Of a stretch of 64,000 nt of DNA, positions 19,366-28,550 are shown piece by piece. Source of the stretch: Desulfovibrio sp. (GTDB lineage Bacteria; Desulfobacterota; Desulfovibrionia; Desulfovibrionales; Desulfovibrionaceae); assembly GCA_030145055.1 (NCBI GenBank), contig JAQYWK010000002.1:620001-684000 (forward strand). Reading direction: 5' to 3'. Position 1 is the stretch's first letter. The number at the start of each line of letters is the position of its first letter. The notes below the pieces were generated by a model that worked only from the letters and a program-made list of their open reading frames with translations, did no database searches and was not told the origin of the DNA. The position numbers were made by a program, and so were the translations under genes.

Positions 19366-20901
19366 TTATTTAACAATATTCTTGATAGAGTCCCACGCCA
19401 TTTCCATTGGATTGCCATCTTCGATGCTGACAAGCTGAGCCTTGGTATGGACATGATTCTGCAATTTCTCAAGCGATGCATCCATGACTCTGAAAGTGAG
19501 TGTAGGAGCAAGCCCGATGTAAAAGACAAACACTGCCGGAATGGCAAGGTAAGTCCATTCACGCAGATTCAAATCCTTCCAGCCGTTCCATGATGTCGGG
19601 CGGCCCCATGCAAGCTTGAGTGAAACTCTAAGCATATATGCGGCAGCAATCATAGCACCTGGAACAATCGCTGCTCCAACCCATGGGCTGTATTCGAAGG
19701 CACCGACGAAAACCAACATCTCACCTACGAAACTGTTGGTTCCGGGGAAACCGAATGAGGAAAGCGCGAACAGTCCCCAGAATCCCATATATGCGGGCAT
19801 ATATTTACCGAGACCAAGGTTATCGAAGATATCTCTACTATGACTTCGTTCATATATCGCACCGATCATCATAAAGAGACCACCAGTTACGATACCGTGA
19901 TTGAGCATCTGGAAAAGAGCTCCCTCAAGCCCACGAAAGTTCAGGAGGAAGATACCCAGAGTTACAAATCCCATATGACTCACAGATGAGTAAGCAATAA
20001 TCTTTTTGATATCGTTTTGCCCCAGCGCGACCGCCCCACCATAGATTATAGAAGCTATGGATAATGCGATCATAAACGGAGCAAAATATTCAGTTGCGGC
20101 TGGTGTCAGCGGCAAGTTGAATCTAAGGAAACCGTATGTTCCCATTTTAAGCAGTACGGAAGCCAGAATAACTGAGCCTGCTGTCGGAGCCTGTACGTGA
20201 GCGGCGGGTAACCATGTATGGAATGGAAACATGGGAACTTTGATCGCGAACGCCAAAGCGAGAGCAAGGAATGCCCAGAACTGGAAACCGAAGGTGAAGG
20301 AATGTTCCATGAGTTCAGGAATTGCAAATGTTCCGCCCACTACTCTGAATGCAACGATTGCAACCAGAAGGAGCGCACTACCTGCAAGTGTGTAAAGGAA
20401 GAACTTGAGAGATGCGTATCTCTTTTCAGGTCCACCCCATACAGCGATGAGCAAGTACATAGGTACAAGCATCGCTTCCCAGAATACGTAGAATAAAACC
20501 AGGTCAAGAGCGGTAAATACTCCCACACAGGCCGCTGTCATAAACAGCAGACAGAAATGGAATTCTTTTACCCTTGTTTTTATATAGCTCCATGAACAGA
20601 GCACGCATAAGGGAAGAACAGCAATGGTCAGTATAATCATAAGAAAACTGATGCCGTCCGTTCCGAGATAATATTCAATTCCCCAATGTTTAACCCAATC
20701 CATTCTTTCCACAAACTGAAACTCAGCTGAGTCCAGTTTAAAATGTGTGAAAAGAGGCAGGGCAAGCATGAGTTCGATGACTGACACAATCAGTGTATAA
20801 ATCCGTACAGCGGAATCTCCCCGGAAGAAAAACAATCCGAAGGCCGCCAGAAGCGGAAAGAATACAAGTGTGGTCAGAACCGGATAAGCTACTTCTTGCA
20901 T
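19366..20901 (-). CDS. nuoM: NADH-quinone oxidoreductase-like subunit M
   Basis: A 511-aa antiporter-like subunit with about 14 helices. The TM5 glutamate lies in LVLFYVFWEAMLVPMYLLI, the central lysine in AIKVPMFPFHTWLPAAHVQA, and the next pumping segment reads DIKKIIAYSSVSHMGFVTLG; all are family signatures. The N-terminus contains GTDGISFLMIILT. The C-terminal hydrophilic tail is longer than usual (about 45 residues after the last helix). Gene order L-M-N on one strand confirms identity. No residue required for proton transfer appears missing. Confidence 0.95.
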   Translation of the reverse strand: MQEVAYPVLTTLVFFPLLAAFGLFFFRGDSAVRIYTLIVSVIELMLALPLFTHFKLDSAEFQFVERMDWVKHWGIEYYLGTDGISFLMIILTIAVLPLCVLCSWSYIKTRVKEFHFCLLFMTAACVGVFTALDLVLFYVFWEAMLVPMYLLIAVWGGPEKRYASLKFFLYTLAGSALLLVAIVAFRVVGGTFAIPELMEHSFTFGFQFWAFLALALAFAIKVPMFPFHTWLPAAHVQAPTAGSVILASVLLKMGTYGFLRFNLPLTPAATEYFAPFMIALSIASIIYGGAVALGQNDIKKIIAYSSVSHMGFVTLGIFLLNFRGLEGALFQMLNHGIVTGGLFMMIGAIYERSHSRDIFDNLGLGKYMPAYMGFWGLFALSSFGFPGTNSFVGEMLVFVGAFEYSPWVGAAIVPGAMIAAAYMLRVSLKLAWGRPTSWNGWKDLNLREWTYLAIPAVFVFYIGLAPTLTFRVMDASLEKLQNHVHTKAQLVSIEDGNPMEMAWDSIKNIVK

Positions 20902-20916
20902 TTAGATCTCTCCAAT

Positions 20917-22689
20917 TTATCCAAGGTACCAGACAAGTCCGAAAATACAGAGCGCAATGAATACAGTCAGACCAAGATAATCTTGAAGTCGTCCAGTCTG
21001 CATTTTTGCACCGGTCCTGCCGATATCTCTTACTGTGTAAGCAGTTCCGTCCACAACCGTATCAATCCCCTTGCGGTCGAACCATGATGATCCGGCTGCA
21101 AAGTCCATCAGTCCCTTAAGACCTACCACTCTGTAAACAGTGGTCCAGACTGAATCTGCCCATGCGATAGGACGACACACCAGACTGATTCCTGTTCTTC
21201 CGATCAGCCTGTACAGCTTATCGAAATCGAGGTTTCTGCCATGATGCGGAACAATGATCTTTCTCATTATCCAGAATCCTGCGCCTGTGAATGCAAGCAG
21301 CATAGCCGACTGCAACAAGTGCCATGGAGTGTAAGGAGTATATTCCACAGGGAATGGAAGCAGTGAATAAAGCATCTGCGGATAAACACCCTGTGCGAAA
21401 CACAGAATAGCTGAGATAGCCATGGCTACGTACATATTCTTAGGGATAGGATTAAGTTTAAGTCCCGGCTTCGCTGGCTTATTAAAGAAAGCAAAGTACG
21501 GTAACTTAATACCCACCGAAAGGAACGTACCGACCGCGGCAATTTCAAGCCCGATTGCAATCCACATATTATGAGATTCAGCCGCGCCTGTGATGGTCAT
21601 GGTTTTACTGATAAATCCGTTGAAGAATGGCATTCCTGAGATGGAAACCGCCCCAACCATATACAGTATAACCAGCCATGGAAGCTTTCCGACCAAACCG
21701 CCAAGCTTATCAAGATCTGCCGTCCCTACTGCGTAGAGAATTGTTCCGACACTCATGAAGAGCAGTCCTTTATATAGGATATGTGCGTAAGCATGAGCGA
21801 CAGCTCCGTTCAAACACAATGCGGTACCGATTCCGATACCTGCGACCATATACCCGACCTGAGAGACAATGTGGTAGGACAAAATCCTCCGCGCATTGTT
21901 CTCCATGGACGCGTAAAGTACGCCGTAGACCGCCATAAATGTTCCGGCAACAGCCAGAATATATACACCGGAGAATCCACGAGCCAAAACGTAAACCGCT
22001 GTTTTGGTAGTAAACGCACACATGAAAACTGCGCCCGGAATGGTAGCTTCAGGATATGCATCCGGTAGCCACGCATGAAGGGGAACAACTGCGGCGTTTA
22101 CACAGAATCCGATAAGGATCAGCCAATCGTAATATTGAACTGACGCTGGATCGACAGGTAAGAACGCGAAAGTACCGATCTCGTGATATCTAAGCAGCAA
22201 TCCACCAAGCAGGAATAGTCCGCCGAGCATGTGGAACAGAAAGTATCTGTAACCAGCTGCGCTTGAAGTTTTAGTGCGATGCAGCCAGACAAGGAATGTC
22301 GAAGCTACAGCCATCAGTTCCCAGAAGATAAAGAGAGTCAGGTAATCTCCGGCAAATACACAACCAAATGATCCCGCAACATATAGTGCAGCTGAAGCAT
22401 GATGCGCTTTGTCCTTCATATGAAGAGCGTAAATCATACCGATCAGTGATTGGATGGCAAAAACATTCGCAAACACCAGTGAGAGTTTATCTACTCTGCC
22501 CAGAATCAAGGTATTTCCAAGATATGGAATTACCCCGAATTCTCCCATTGTGGCGGTAAAAACAACCACAATAGCGATAACAGGCGGAACAAGCAGCAAC
22601 CATTTCCAGTGTTCGCCTCTAAAAAACGGCAGCGCCATAGCCAGAGCTATGAAAGCGACAGCCGGATGAAGAAATCCGTTAATTTCCAT
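20917..22689 (-). CDS. nuoL: NADH-quinone oxidoreductase-like subunit L
   Basis: A 590-aa antiporter-like subunit that ends the membrane arm in complex I. The TM5 glutamate is in LTLFIFWELMAVASTFLVWL, the lysine region reads FCVNAAVVPLHAWLPDAYPE, and the C-terminal part has the NuoL signature VDGTAYTVRDIGRTGAKMQT, followed by a final helix, as expected for the traverse-helix tail. The longest frame starts at 22725, but the second of two adjacent ATGs (22689) has GGAGG at six bases and gives a small overlap with the upstream 86-aa gene. Length is slightly under E. coli NuoL. Confidence 0.92.
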   Translation of the reverse strand: MEINGFLHPAVAFIALAMALPFFRGEHWKWLLLVPPVIAIVVVFTATMGEFGVIPYLGNTLILGRVDKLSLVFANVFAIQSLIGMIYALHMKDKAHHASAALYVAGSFGCVFAGDYLTLFIFWELMAVASTFLVWLHRTKTSSAAGYRYFLFHMLGGLFLLGGLLLRYHEIGTFAFLPVDPASVQYYDWLILIGFCVNAAVVPLHAWLPDAYPEATIPGAVFMCAFTTKTAVYVLARGFSGVYILAVAGTFMAVYGVLYASMENNARRILSYHIVSQVGYMVAGIGIGTALCLNGAVAHAYAHILYKGLLFMSVGTILYAVGTADLDKLGGLVGKLPWLVILYMVGAVSISGMPFFNGFISKTMTITGAAESHNMWIAIGLEIAAVGTFLSVGIKLPYFAFFNKPAKPGLKLNPIPKNMYVAMAISAILCFAQGVYPQMLYSLLPFPVEYTPYTPWHLLQSAMLLAFTGAGFWIMRKIIVPHHGRNLDFDKLYRLIGRTGISLVCRPIAWADSVWTTVYRVVGLKGLMDFAAGSSWFDRKGIDTVVDGTAYTVRDIGRTGAKMQTGRLQDYLGLTVFIALCIFGLVWYLG

Positions 22690-22939
22690 CATCTTCCTCC
22701 GGTCCCACAAGGAAAGGTTGTACAATAACCTTCATCATAAAAACCATTCCCACTGAGACTACAAGGGCAAATATCGCCCAGAATCCCGTATATTTATCTA
22801 AAACATACTCAGGGTGGTGTGGATGAATGAAGAAGTTCAATACCACTAACACAACAAGGAAAACAATAAATGCCCATTTCCATGTTGCGAGATTCTTCGT
22901 GCGTTGGGTTTCAAACCAATTTCCTAAACTGCTATTCAT
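22679..22939 (-). CDS. Small two-helix membrane protein inside the nuo operon
   Basis: An 86-aa protein with two hydrophobic segments (around residues 22-38 and 52-72) joined by a loop rich in His and Pro (FIHPHHPEYVLDKY). The C-terminus is acidic (GPEEDDGN). I recognise no family. It lies between the extra antiporter-like subunit and nuoL, overlaps the nuoL start by 11 bases, and follows the previous gene by 12 bases, so it is translated as part of the operon. A role as an accessory subunit at the interface of the extra module and NuoL is inference from position. Confidence 0.8.
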   Translation of the reverse strand: MNSSLGNWFETQRTKNLATWKWAFIVFLVVLVVLNFFIHPHHPEYVLDKYTGFWAIFALVVSVGMVFMMKVIVQPFLVGPEEDDGN

Positions 22940-22951
22940 GCCTAACGCTCC

Positions 22952-24436
22952 TTAGAATTTTCCGAAGACGTTAATAAACTGTAAAAACGTCTGGGGATAT
23001 AGCCCCAACCAGACGGATACAAGAGCCGTAGTACATAGCGGAATAACCATAGAGAGCGGAGCTTCATTATACTGCTCAATATTTGCGCCCTCTGCGGGAG
23101 CTTTAAAGAACGCTCTGTAGATAATAGGAGCAAAATATGCGGCATTCAGCAAAGTACTTGCTAAAAGCGCAATCAAAATACCCCATTCTCCAATGGTCAC
23201 GGCACCTTTGGCCAGATACCATTTGGTTGCGAACCCACAAACAGGTGGAACCCCGATCATGGATAACGATGCTATGGCAAATGCTCCGAAAGTCCATGGC
23301 ATTCGTCGACCTAGCCCGTCCATTTTACTGATCTGTTTAAGATGAGTTGCTACATAAATCGCCCCGGCCCCGAAGAACAAAGTGATCTTTGAGAAAGCGT
23401 GATGGGCAATATGCATGAGCCCGCCCTGCACAGCCTCAGGCGTGAGCATGGCGACACCGATGATGATGTATGAAAGCTGACTTACTGTTGAATAAGCAAG
23501 TCTCGCTTTGATATCATCTTTCGTCAGCGCAATGAGCGAGGCGGTCACAATCGTGATCGCCGCAAGATATGCGGTCGGTAGTCCGAGTCCCAGACTGTCC
23601 ATAAGGTCCACACCGAATCCTGAGAGGATAACGCGTGAAACGGAGAACACACCGGCTTTAACAACAGCAACTGCATGTAGCAGAGCTGATACTGGAGTCG
23701 GTGCGACCATCGCAGATGGAAGCCAGTTATGGAATGGCATAAGAGCTGCTTTTGCAAGTCCTGCGATGTAAAGCACATAAGTGATCATTACGAGAGTCGG
23801 ATCTGCATCCGCAGGGAATATACCGTGCTGAATGTCAGTTAGGTTGAAGTCGAGTGTTCCACAAAGCACATAGGTAAGAACCATTGCGGGAAGGAGGAAC
23901 AATTTCGATGTACCCATGAGGTAAACCATGTATTTTCTTGCGCCGTTAAATGAGGTGTCATCCTGATGATGAGCAACCAGCGGGTAAGTAAATACTGAAA
24001 TGACTTCGTAGAACAAGTAGAGTGTGAAAATATTAGCGGCAAATGCAACCCCGAGCGCGCCAAAGATGGCTACGGCAAAACAGAAATAATATCTGGTTTG
24101 AGCATGCTCGTTTTCAGATCTCATGTAACCGATGTTATAACTGGTAGCGAATATCCACAAAAGTGAAGCTACCAGGGCAAATACAAATGCTAATCCATCT
24201 GCGGCAAATGAAACGGTAATTCCGGGCATAATGGTGAACAGGGTAAAATGCCTGATCGAACCTTCCAGCACAGCTGGAACCATTGATAATACCGAAAGAA
24301 ACGTCAAGATACCGGCTATCATCGATACACTTTCACGCCTGTTTTGATCAGATCTAAACAGGTAGATAAGTATAGGAGCAACCAGAGTAATTGCCAGAGG
24401 GATCAGTACGCGTGTACTGGTGATTAATTCTGTCAT
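22952..24436 (-). CDS. Additional antiporter-like subunit (NuoM/MrpD-like) of the Nuo complex
   Basis: A 494-aa membrane protein of the proton-conducting transporter family, about 14 helices. Signature residues are present: the TM5 glutamate in LYLFYEVISVFTYPLVAHH, the lysine in AGLAKAALMPFHNWLPSAMV, a second lysine/His region around LLHAVAVVKAGVFSVSRV, and DIKARLAYSTVSQLSYIIIG. It is distinct from the L, M and N genes that follow, giving four such subunits in one operon where canonical complex I has three. Closest general resemblance is to MrpD and HyfB/NuoM-like proteins. It starts five bases after the nuoK stop. Whether it adds a proton channel or replaces another subunit's position is unknown. 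Confidence 0.88.
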   Translation of the reverse strand: MTELITSTRVLIPLAITLVAPILIYLFRSDQNRRESVSMIAGILTFLSVLSMVPAVLEGSIRHFTLFTIMPGITVSFAADGLAFVFALVASLLWIFATSYNIGYMRSENEHAQTRYYFCFAVAIFGALGVAFAANIFTLYLFYEVISVFTYPLVAHHQDDTSFNGARKYMVYLMGTSKLFLLPAMVLTYVLCGTLDFNLTDIQHGIFPADADPTLVMITYVLYIAGLAKAALMPFHNWLPSAMVAPTPVSALLHAVAVVKAGVFSVSRVILSGFGVDLMDSLGLGLPTAYLAAITIVTASLIALTKDDIKARLAYSTVSQLSYIIIGVAMLTPEAVQGGLMHIAHHAFSKITLFFGAGAIYVATHLKQISKMDGLGRRMPWTFGAFAIASLSMIGVPPVCGFATKWYLAKGAVTIGEWGILIALLASTLLNAAYFAPIIYRAFFKAPAEGANIEQYNEAPLSMVIPLCTTALVSVWLGLYPQTFLQFINVFGKF

Positions 24437-24440
24437 ACGA

Positions 24441-24749
24441 TCAACCCTTCAGCCTTGAAACAGCATCTGTTTCCGTACTCTTGAAACGTTTAGCAACGAC
24501 TACAATAATTGCGAGAACCAGTGTGGCCTCAGCTGCAGCCAGTCCCATAACGAAAAGAGTAGCAATCTGCCCCGTGGCACTATCGGCTGCGGTTAATTGA
24601 GCTGATGAAACAATGGAAAGACCTGCTCCGTTGAGCATTAGTTCCACTGAAATCAGCATCCCTACCAAACTCTTGCGCCAGACAATGCCGTAGAGGCCAA
24701 TAGCCAGCAGTCCAAGAGCGACAAGCTGATACATCATGAGCGGGCTCAT
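24441..24749 (-). CDS. nuoK: NADH-quinone oxidoreductase-like subunit K
   Basis: A 102-aa, three-helix subunit of the complex I membrane arm (MrpC-like). It retains the conserved glutamates in membrane helices: LVGMLISVELMLNGAGLSIV and GLAAAEATLVLAIIVVVAKR, which contribute to the central hydrophilic axis for protons. Its start overlaps the nuoJ stop by four bases (ATGA). Length is typical. Confidence 0.95.
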   Translation of the reverse strand: MSPLMMYQLVALGLLAIGLYGIVWRKSLVGMLISVELMLNGAGLSIVSSAQLTAADSATGQIATLFVMGLAAAEATLVLAIIVVVAKRFKSTETDAVSRLKG

Positions 24750-25261
24750 TCAGCTCCCCTCCCCTTTTTTTCAAAAGCAAGTAGAACAGCACCGGCCATT
24801 GCCGCTAGCAGAACCACTGAAATAAGTTCGAAGGCAAGTGCGTAATTATCGAGAAGTCCTTTACCGATTACCTCGAGAGGGACTTCAAGCGGAATGCGAA
24901 TGCTTTCCGGCTGATAATTAACAACCACCCATCCGATTACGAAAACCGGAGAAATGAATGCCAACGCTGAAAGCAAGGCTTTGCCGGGCCTGCGTGATCC
25001 AGATTCAACCCCGTGGGAATCAGCTCTGCTGAGCATGATTGCGAAGAAGATAAGGATACAAACAGCCCCCACATAAATGAGTATCTGCATGAACGCCATG
25101 AACGGAGCGGCCATCAGCATATACATTCCTGCTACACCTAGCAGAGAAGTAATAAGCCCGACCATTGCCCGAACCAGACTGTGCGCTCCGACTGCAAAAC
25201 ACCCTCCGCCGAGAACCAGCAGCGTGTATACAACGAAAGCGATTTTAGCCATCAATTCCAT
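24746..25261 (-). CDS. nuoJ: NADH-quinone oxidoreductase-like subunit J
   Basis: A 171-aa membrane subunit with five predicted helices. The conserved region with the flexible TM3 is visible as FMAFMQILIYVGAVCILIFF, the segment linked to coupling of quinone reduction with pumping. The N-terminus overlaps the control region of nuoI closely (two bases after the nuoI stop), with GAAGG ahead of ATG 25261. Length is within the family's normal range. Confidence 0.94.
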   Translation of the reverse strand: MELMAKIAFVVYTLLVLGGGCFAVGAHSLVRAMVGLITSLLGVAGMYMLMAAPFMAFMQILIYVGAVCILIFFAIMLSRADSHGVESGSRRPGKALLSALAFISPVFVIGWVVVNYQPESIRIPLEVPLEVIGKGLLDNYALAFELISVVLLAAMAGAVLLAFEKKGRGAE

Positions 25262-25263
25262 AA

Positions 25264-25851
25264 TCAGCCTTCCTTCGTTGATTTTTCAGGTTCTTGGGGA
25301 GCCGATTCTGCCTTAGCTTGCTCCTGCCTCTGACCTTTCACTTCAAGCCTGTATAATAAATCCATCTTGAAAGCATTGCGGTCAGTTGAAGCAAAATACA
25401 CATTATCGGAAAATCTTATTGCACCAACGGCGCAGTTCTCAACACAAGATCCGCAAAGAGAACAAAGTGAAAAATCGTACATAAACTTAGTTGGTTCCTT
25501 AGGAGCCTTCGGTTTAACGACTTTTTCACCGCGCTCTTCAGCCTCTTTCATGGCCTGAAGCTCAGCTTCAGTTGGCTTAGGAGCTTTTGCCTTAGTGATG
25601 GATATGCAACCACTTGGACAAGCAGACACACACATCATACATGCTATACATTTAGGAGATGCAGGAACTTTCGGTTTCCCTACAAGTTCAAGCGGGCCCC
25701 TGAATCCTTCAAGCTGGGAATCGCTGACAGTCTCTCGCGGATAGTGCAGAGTTACCTGCTTATCCATGAAAGCCTTACCCGTAATTTTGAGGCCTACCAC
25801 AAGGCTCCAAAGTCCGGATACGTTATCCCATATTTTTTTTATTGCGGTCAT
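25264..25851 (-). CDS. nuoI: NADH-quinone oxidoreductase-like subunit I (2 x 4Fe-4S)
   Basis: A 195-aa peripheral-arm subunit carrying clusters N6a and N6b, passing electrons to N2 in NuoB. Both motifs are complete: CIACMMCVSACPSGCISI and CSLCGSCVENCAVGAIRF. Between them is an unusually long charged linker (about residues 83-118, rich in Lys/Glu/Ala/Pro: KPTEAELQAMKEAEERGE), longer than in E. coli NuoI. Because NuoE, F and G are absent here, NuoI is the likely entry point for electrons from ferredoxin or another donor (inference from other eleven-subunit complexes). GGTGGTGA precedes the ATG at 25851. Confidence 0.94.
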   Translation of the reverse strand: MTAIKKIWDNVSGLWSLVVGLKITGKAFMDKQVTLHYPRETVSDSQLEGFRGPLELVGKPKVPASPKCIACMMCVSACPSGCISITKAKAPKPTEAELQAMKEAEERGEKVVKPKAPKEPTKFMYDFSLCSLCGSCVENCAVGAIRFSDNVYFASTDRNAFKMDLLYRLEVKGQRQEQAKAESAPQEPEKSTKEG

Positions 25852-25867
25852 TATATCACCACCTGAT

Positions 25868-26839
25868 TCAAGAAAGCTTGGTTACAAAGGCAGTTATCAG
25901 CAAGTTCAAAAGAGCAAGCGGCATGAGCCACTTCCAATTAAGATTCAACAGCTGATCAAAACGAACTCTCGGGAAAGTCCAGCGCAGCCAGATCATTACA
26001 AGCAAAAGAACATATACTTTTGCGAGGAACCACCAAGCTCCGTCAAAGAACGGTCCGTTCCAGCCACCTAAGAAAAGAGCAACAGCTACTGAACAGACAA
26101 CAATCATGTTGGCATATTCAGCAAGGAAGAACATTCCGAAACCCATTCCTGAGTACTCAGTATGGAATCCCGCTGTAAGTTCACTTTCAGCCTCAGCAAG
26201 GTCAAAAGGAGCGCGGTTCGTTTCACCAAGAGCACTTACAAAAAAGATGATAAATGCTAACGGCTGAACCATGAAGTTCCACTGCCAAGGCCAGCTGCCC
26301 TGTCCCGCCACAACCTCAGAAAGATTAAGCGACCCAGTCTGAAATGCAATTGCAAGCACAGACAGCAGCAAAGGTATTTCATAAGCGACAGACTGAGATA
26401 CAGCTCTGGCAGCTCCTAAAATACCGTATTTGTTATTAGAGCCCCATCCTGCGAGACAGGTAGCAAGAACGTTAAGACCGGAAAAAGCCAGAATCAGCAA
26501 AAGCCCCAGATTCAGGTTCATCCCAGTTAGTTTCGGTCCGAAAGGTAAAGGCAAGAAGAGTAAAAGCACGGGCATGAATGACAGAATTGGCGCAAGCCAG
26601 AACAGAAATCCATCCGCATTTTTAGGAGTGAAAAGCTGTTTACCGATCAATTTAACAGCATCTGCCAGAGGCTGCAAAAGACCATGCGGACCAACTTCAA
26701 AAGGTCCGGGTCTACGCTGAATATGCCCTGCCACCTTACGTTCAAGGTAAACCAGAACAAGTCCGTTCAGCCCGACGAATGCGGCAACAGCCACAAGGGC
26801 AATAAGTATTTTAACCAGTTCAACGGGTATTTGAGACAT
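25868..26839 (-). CDS. nuoH: NADH-quinone oxidoreductase-like subunit H
   Basis: A 323-aa membrane subunit with about eight helices forming the quinone-chamber roof. Signatures: YLERKVAGHIQRRPGPFEVG near the start, LADAVKLIGKQLFTP, and the long loop ETNRAPFDLAEAESELTAGF with its cluster of glutamates that couples quinone chemistry to the proton channels. Length matches bacterial NuoH. It sits between nuoD and nuoI; nuoG, which often precedes nuoH in complete operons, is missing. Confidence 0.96.
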   Translation of the reverse strand: MSQIPVELVKILIALVAVAAFVGLNGLVLVYLERKVAGHIQRRPGPFEVGPHGLLQPLADAVKLIGKQLFTPKNADGFLFWLAPILSFMPVLLLFLPLPFGPKLTGMNLNLGLLLILAFSGLNVLATCLAGWGSNNKYGILGAARAVSQSVAYEIPLLLSVLAIAFQTGSLNLSEVVAGQGSWPWQWNFMVQPLAFIIFFVSALGETNRAPFDLAEAESELTAGFHTEYSGMGFGMFFLAEYANMIVVCSVAVALFLGGWNGPFFDGAWWFLAKVYVLLLVMIWLRWTFPRVRFDQLLNLNWKWLMPLALLNLLITAFVTKLS

Positions 26840-26856
26840 ATCGATATTTCCTCGCT

Positions 26857-28008
26857 CTACCTGTCGATTTCAGGGATTACCATGTCTAGGCTGCCGAGAA
26901 TGGCAACGGCATCAGCCAACATCGTCCCTTTCGAACATTCTGCGAAAACATTAAGATTTGAAAATCCTGGAGCGCGAAGCTTAACTCTATAAGGAGTCTT
27001 GCTGCCATCACTCACAATATGAATTCCAACCTTACCGCGAGCACTTTCAGACGCAAAATAAGCTTCACCAGCAGGAGCTTTCCAAGCAGGTTTAGGCCTC
27101 TTTTTAATCATAAAGTCACCGTCAGGGATCATCGCTACAGCCTGCTCGACAATTCGCAGACTCTGCTCGATTTCATCCATGCGGACCATATATCTAGCCA
27201 TGGCATCAGCTTCTTTATAAACAGGAACTTCCCAGTCAAACTTATCGTAAACAGAGTATGGCTCTATAATACGAGTATCGTGCTTGACTCCGGCTCCGCG
27301 AATAAGCGGCCCGGTCGCCCCGTAGCGCATACACATATCTTTATCCATGTGACCGACATCTTCGATTCTCTTACGGAGAATGACATTCTCGGTTACCAGA
27401 TCTTTATACATAGGTAGACGACTACGCAGATAAGGTACAAGTTCAGCACAATCTTTTAGAAATCCGTCATCAAGGTCGTTCATAACTCCGCCAATGCGGA
27501 AAGAACTATAAGTTAACCTTGAACCTGTCGGTTTCTGCATCAGATCCAGAATTCGTTCACGGTCATCGAAAGCATACATGATTGGAGTAAAAGCTCCGAG
27601 ATCAAGTAGATAAGCTCCCCACCACAGTAAATGTGATGAGATTCTGTTTAGCTCAGAGGTTATAACTCTGATATATTCGGCTCGCTCAGGAACTTCGATC
27701 TCGGCCAGTTTTTCCACGGCTCCGACCCACGCATGGTTCCAAGCAAGCGGGTGTAAATAATCAACTCTGCCCATGTTGGGCATGAACTGAACCCACGATT
27801 TAACCTCTGCCATCTTCTCGTGCATACGATGCAGATAGCCGAGTACAGGTTCAGCGCGGACAATATATTCACCATCAAGTTCAAGAATCACCCGCAGAAC
27901 ACCGTGGGTGGAAGGATGCTGAGGACCCATGTTCAAAATCATGGTGTTCTCTCTAGCCCCTTTCTCGAAATGGTGGGTATAAAAATCGCCTTCAGGAAAT
28001 GCATTCAT
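26857..28008 (-). CDS. nuoD: NADH-quinone oxidoreductase-like subunit D (49 kDa)
   Basis: A 383-aa subunit that with NuoB forms the quinone-reducing site. The N-terminal loop ILNMGPQHPSTHGVLR carries the His of the quinone pocket, and GYLHRMHEKMAEVKSW carries the conserved Tyr. The CxxC pairs that bind Ni-Fe in related hydrogenases are absent (the C-terminus reads LGSLDMVIPEIDR), so this is a complex I-type, not hydrogenase-type, subunit. The usual Gly after HR in the second motif is Met here. NuoC is a separate gene, not fused. AGGAAGCACTGAT precedes the ATG. Confidence 0.96.
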   Translation of the reverse strand: MNAFPEGDFYTHHFEKGARENTMILNMGPQHPSTHGVLRVILELDGEYIVRAEPVLGYLHRMHEKMAEVKSWVQFMPNMGRVDYLHPLAWNHAWVGAVEKLAEIEVPERAEYIRVITSELNRISSHLLWWGAYLLDLGAFTPIMYAFDDRERILDLMQKPTGSRLTYSSFRIGGVMNDLDDGFLKDCAELVPYLRSRLPMYKDLVTENVILRKRIEDVGHMDKDMCMRYGATGPLIRGAGVKHDTRIIEPYSVYDKFDWEVPVYKEADAMARYMVRMDEIEQSLRIVEQAVAMIPDGDFMIKKRPKPAWKAPAGEAYFASESARGKVGIHIVSDGSKTPYRVKLRAPGFSNLNVFAECSKGTMLADAVAILGSLDMVIPEIDR

Positions 28009-28019
28009 ATCAGTGCTTC

Positions 28020-28550
28020 CTATTTCGGTTCTTTAAGGTCGGCCTGAGCCTCATCAAACGGCGTAAAACCGTCGGTGGTAAATACAGATTCCCCAAAATC
28101 AATCAGATCGCGCAACGGTTTGCGAGACTTGTCAGTCTTAAGCAAAACACCCTGCGGAGTATCAGGATCAAGTAACAAGGGAATTAAATTGGGATGACCG
28201 CTGAATTTTATTGCATGAAAATCAGTACACTCACGCTCATGCCAGTCTGCCCCCTGATAAATATCAGAGATGGTTGGAACCACTGGTTCAGCATGTGTTA
28301 CCATTACCCGGTGAGCCACCCGCTCAGCAGATTCAAATCGTGCATAATGATAAGTGATCAAAAAACCTTCAACAACATCTACGGCGTCAATATCTTCAAG
28401 ATAATATTCCTTCCTGAGCATCTCTTTAGCTGCTGTAGGAATATCATCTGGAGATAAAAACACATTGAAATTGAGACCTGTTTTATCAAATGAACATTTG
28501 GAAACCATCAAAGGAGTGACGGAATCCAGCAATTTTTTGTTCGCTGCCAT
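28020..28550 (-). CDS. nuoC: NADH-quinone oxidoreductase-like subunit C (30 kDa)
   Basis: A 176-aa peripheral-arm subunit. The conserved C-terminal block is recognisable as ISDIYQGADWHERECTDFHA, followed by FSGHPNLIPLLLDPD; the usual signature WxExExxDxxGxxFxGHP is kept with a Cys-Thr-Asp-Phe-His variant. The start codon overlaps the nuoB stop by one base. It holds no redox cofactor in known complexes and serves as a scaffold between NuoB, NuoD and NuoI. Confidence 0.93.
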   Translation of the reverse strand: MAANKKLLDSVTPLMVSKCSFDKTGLNFNVFLSPDDIPTAAKEMLRKEYYLEDIDAVDVVEGFLITYHYARFESAERVAHRVMVTHAEPVVPTISDIYQGADWHERECTDFHAIKFSGHPNLIPLLLDPDTPQGVLLKTDKSRKPLRDLIDFGESVFTTDGFTPFDEAQADLKEPK

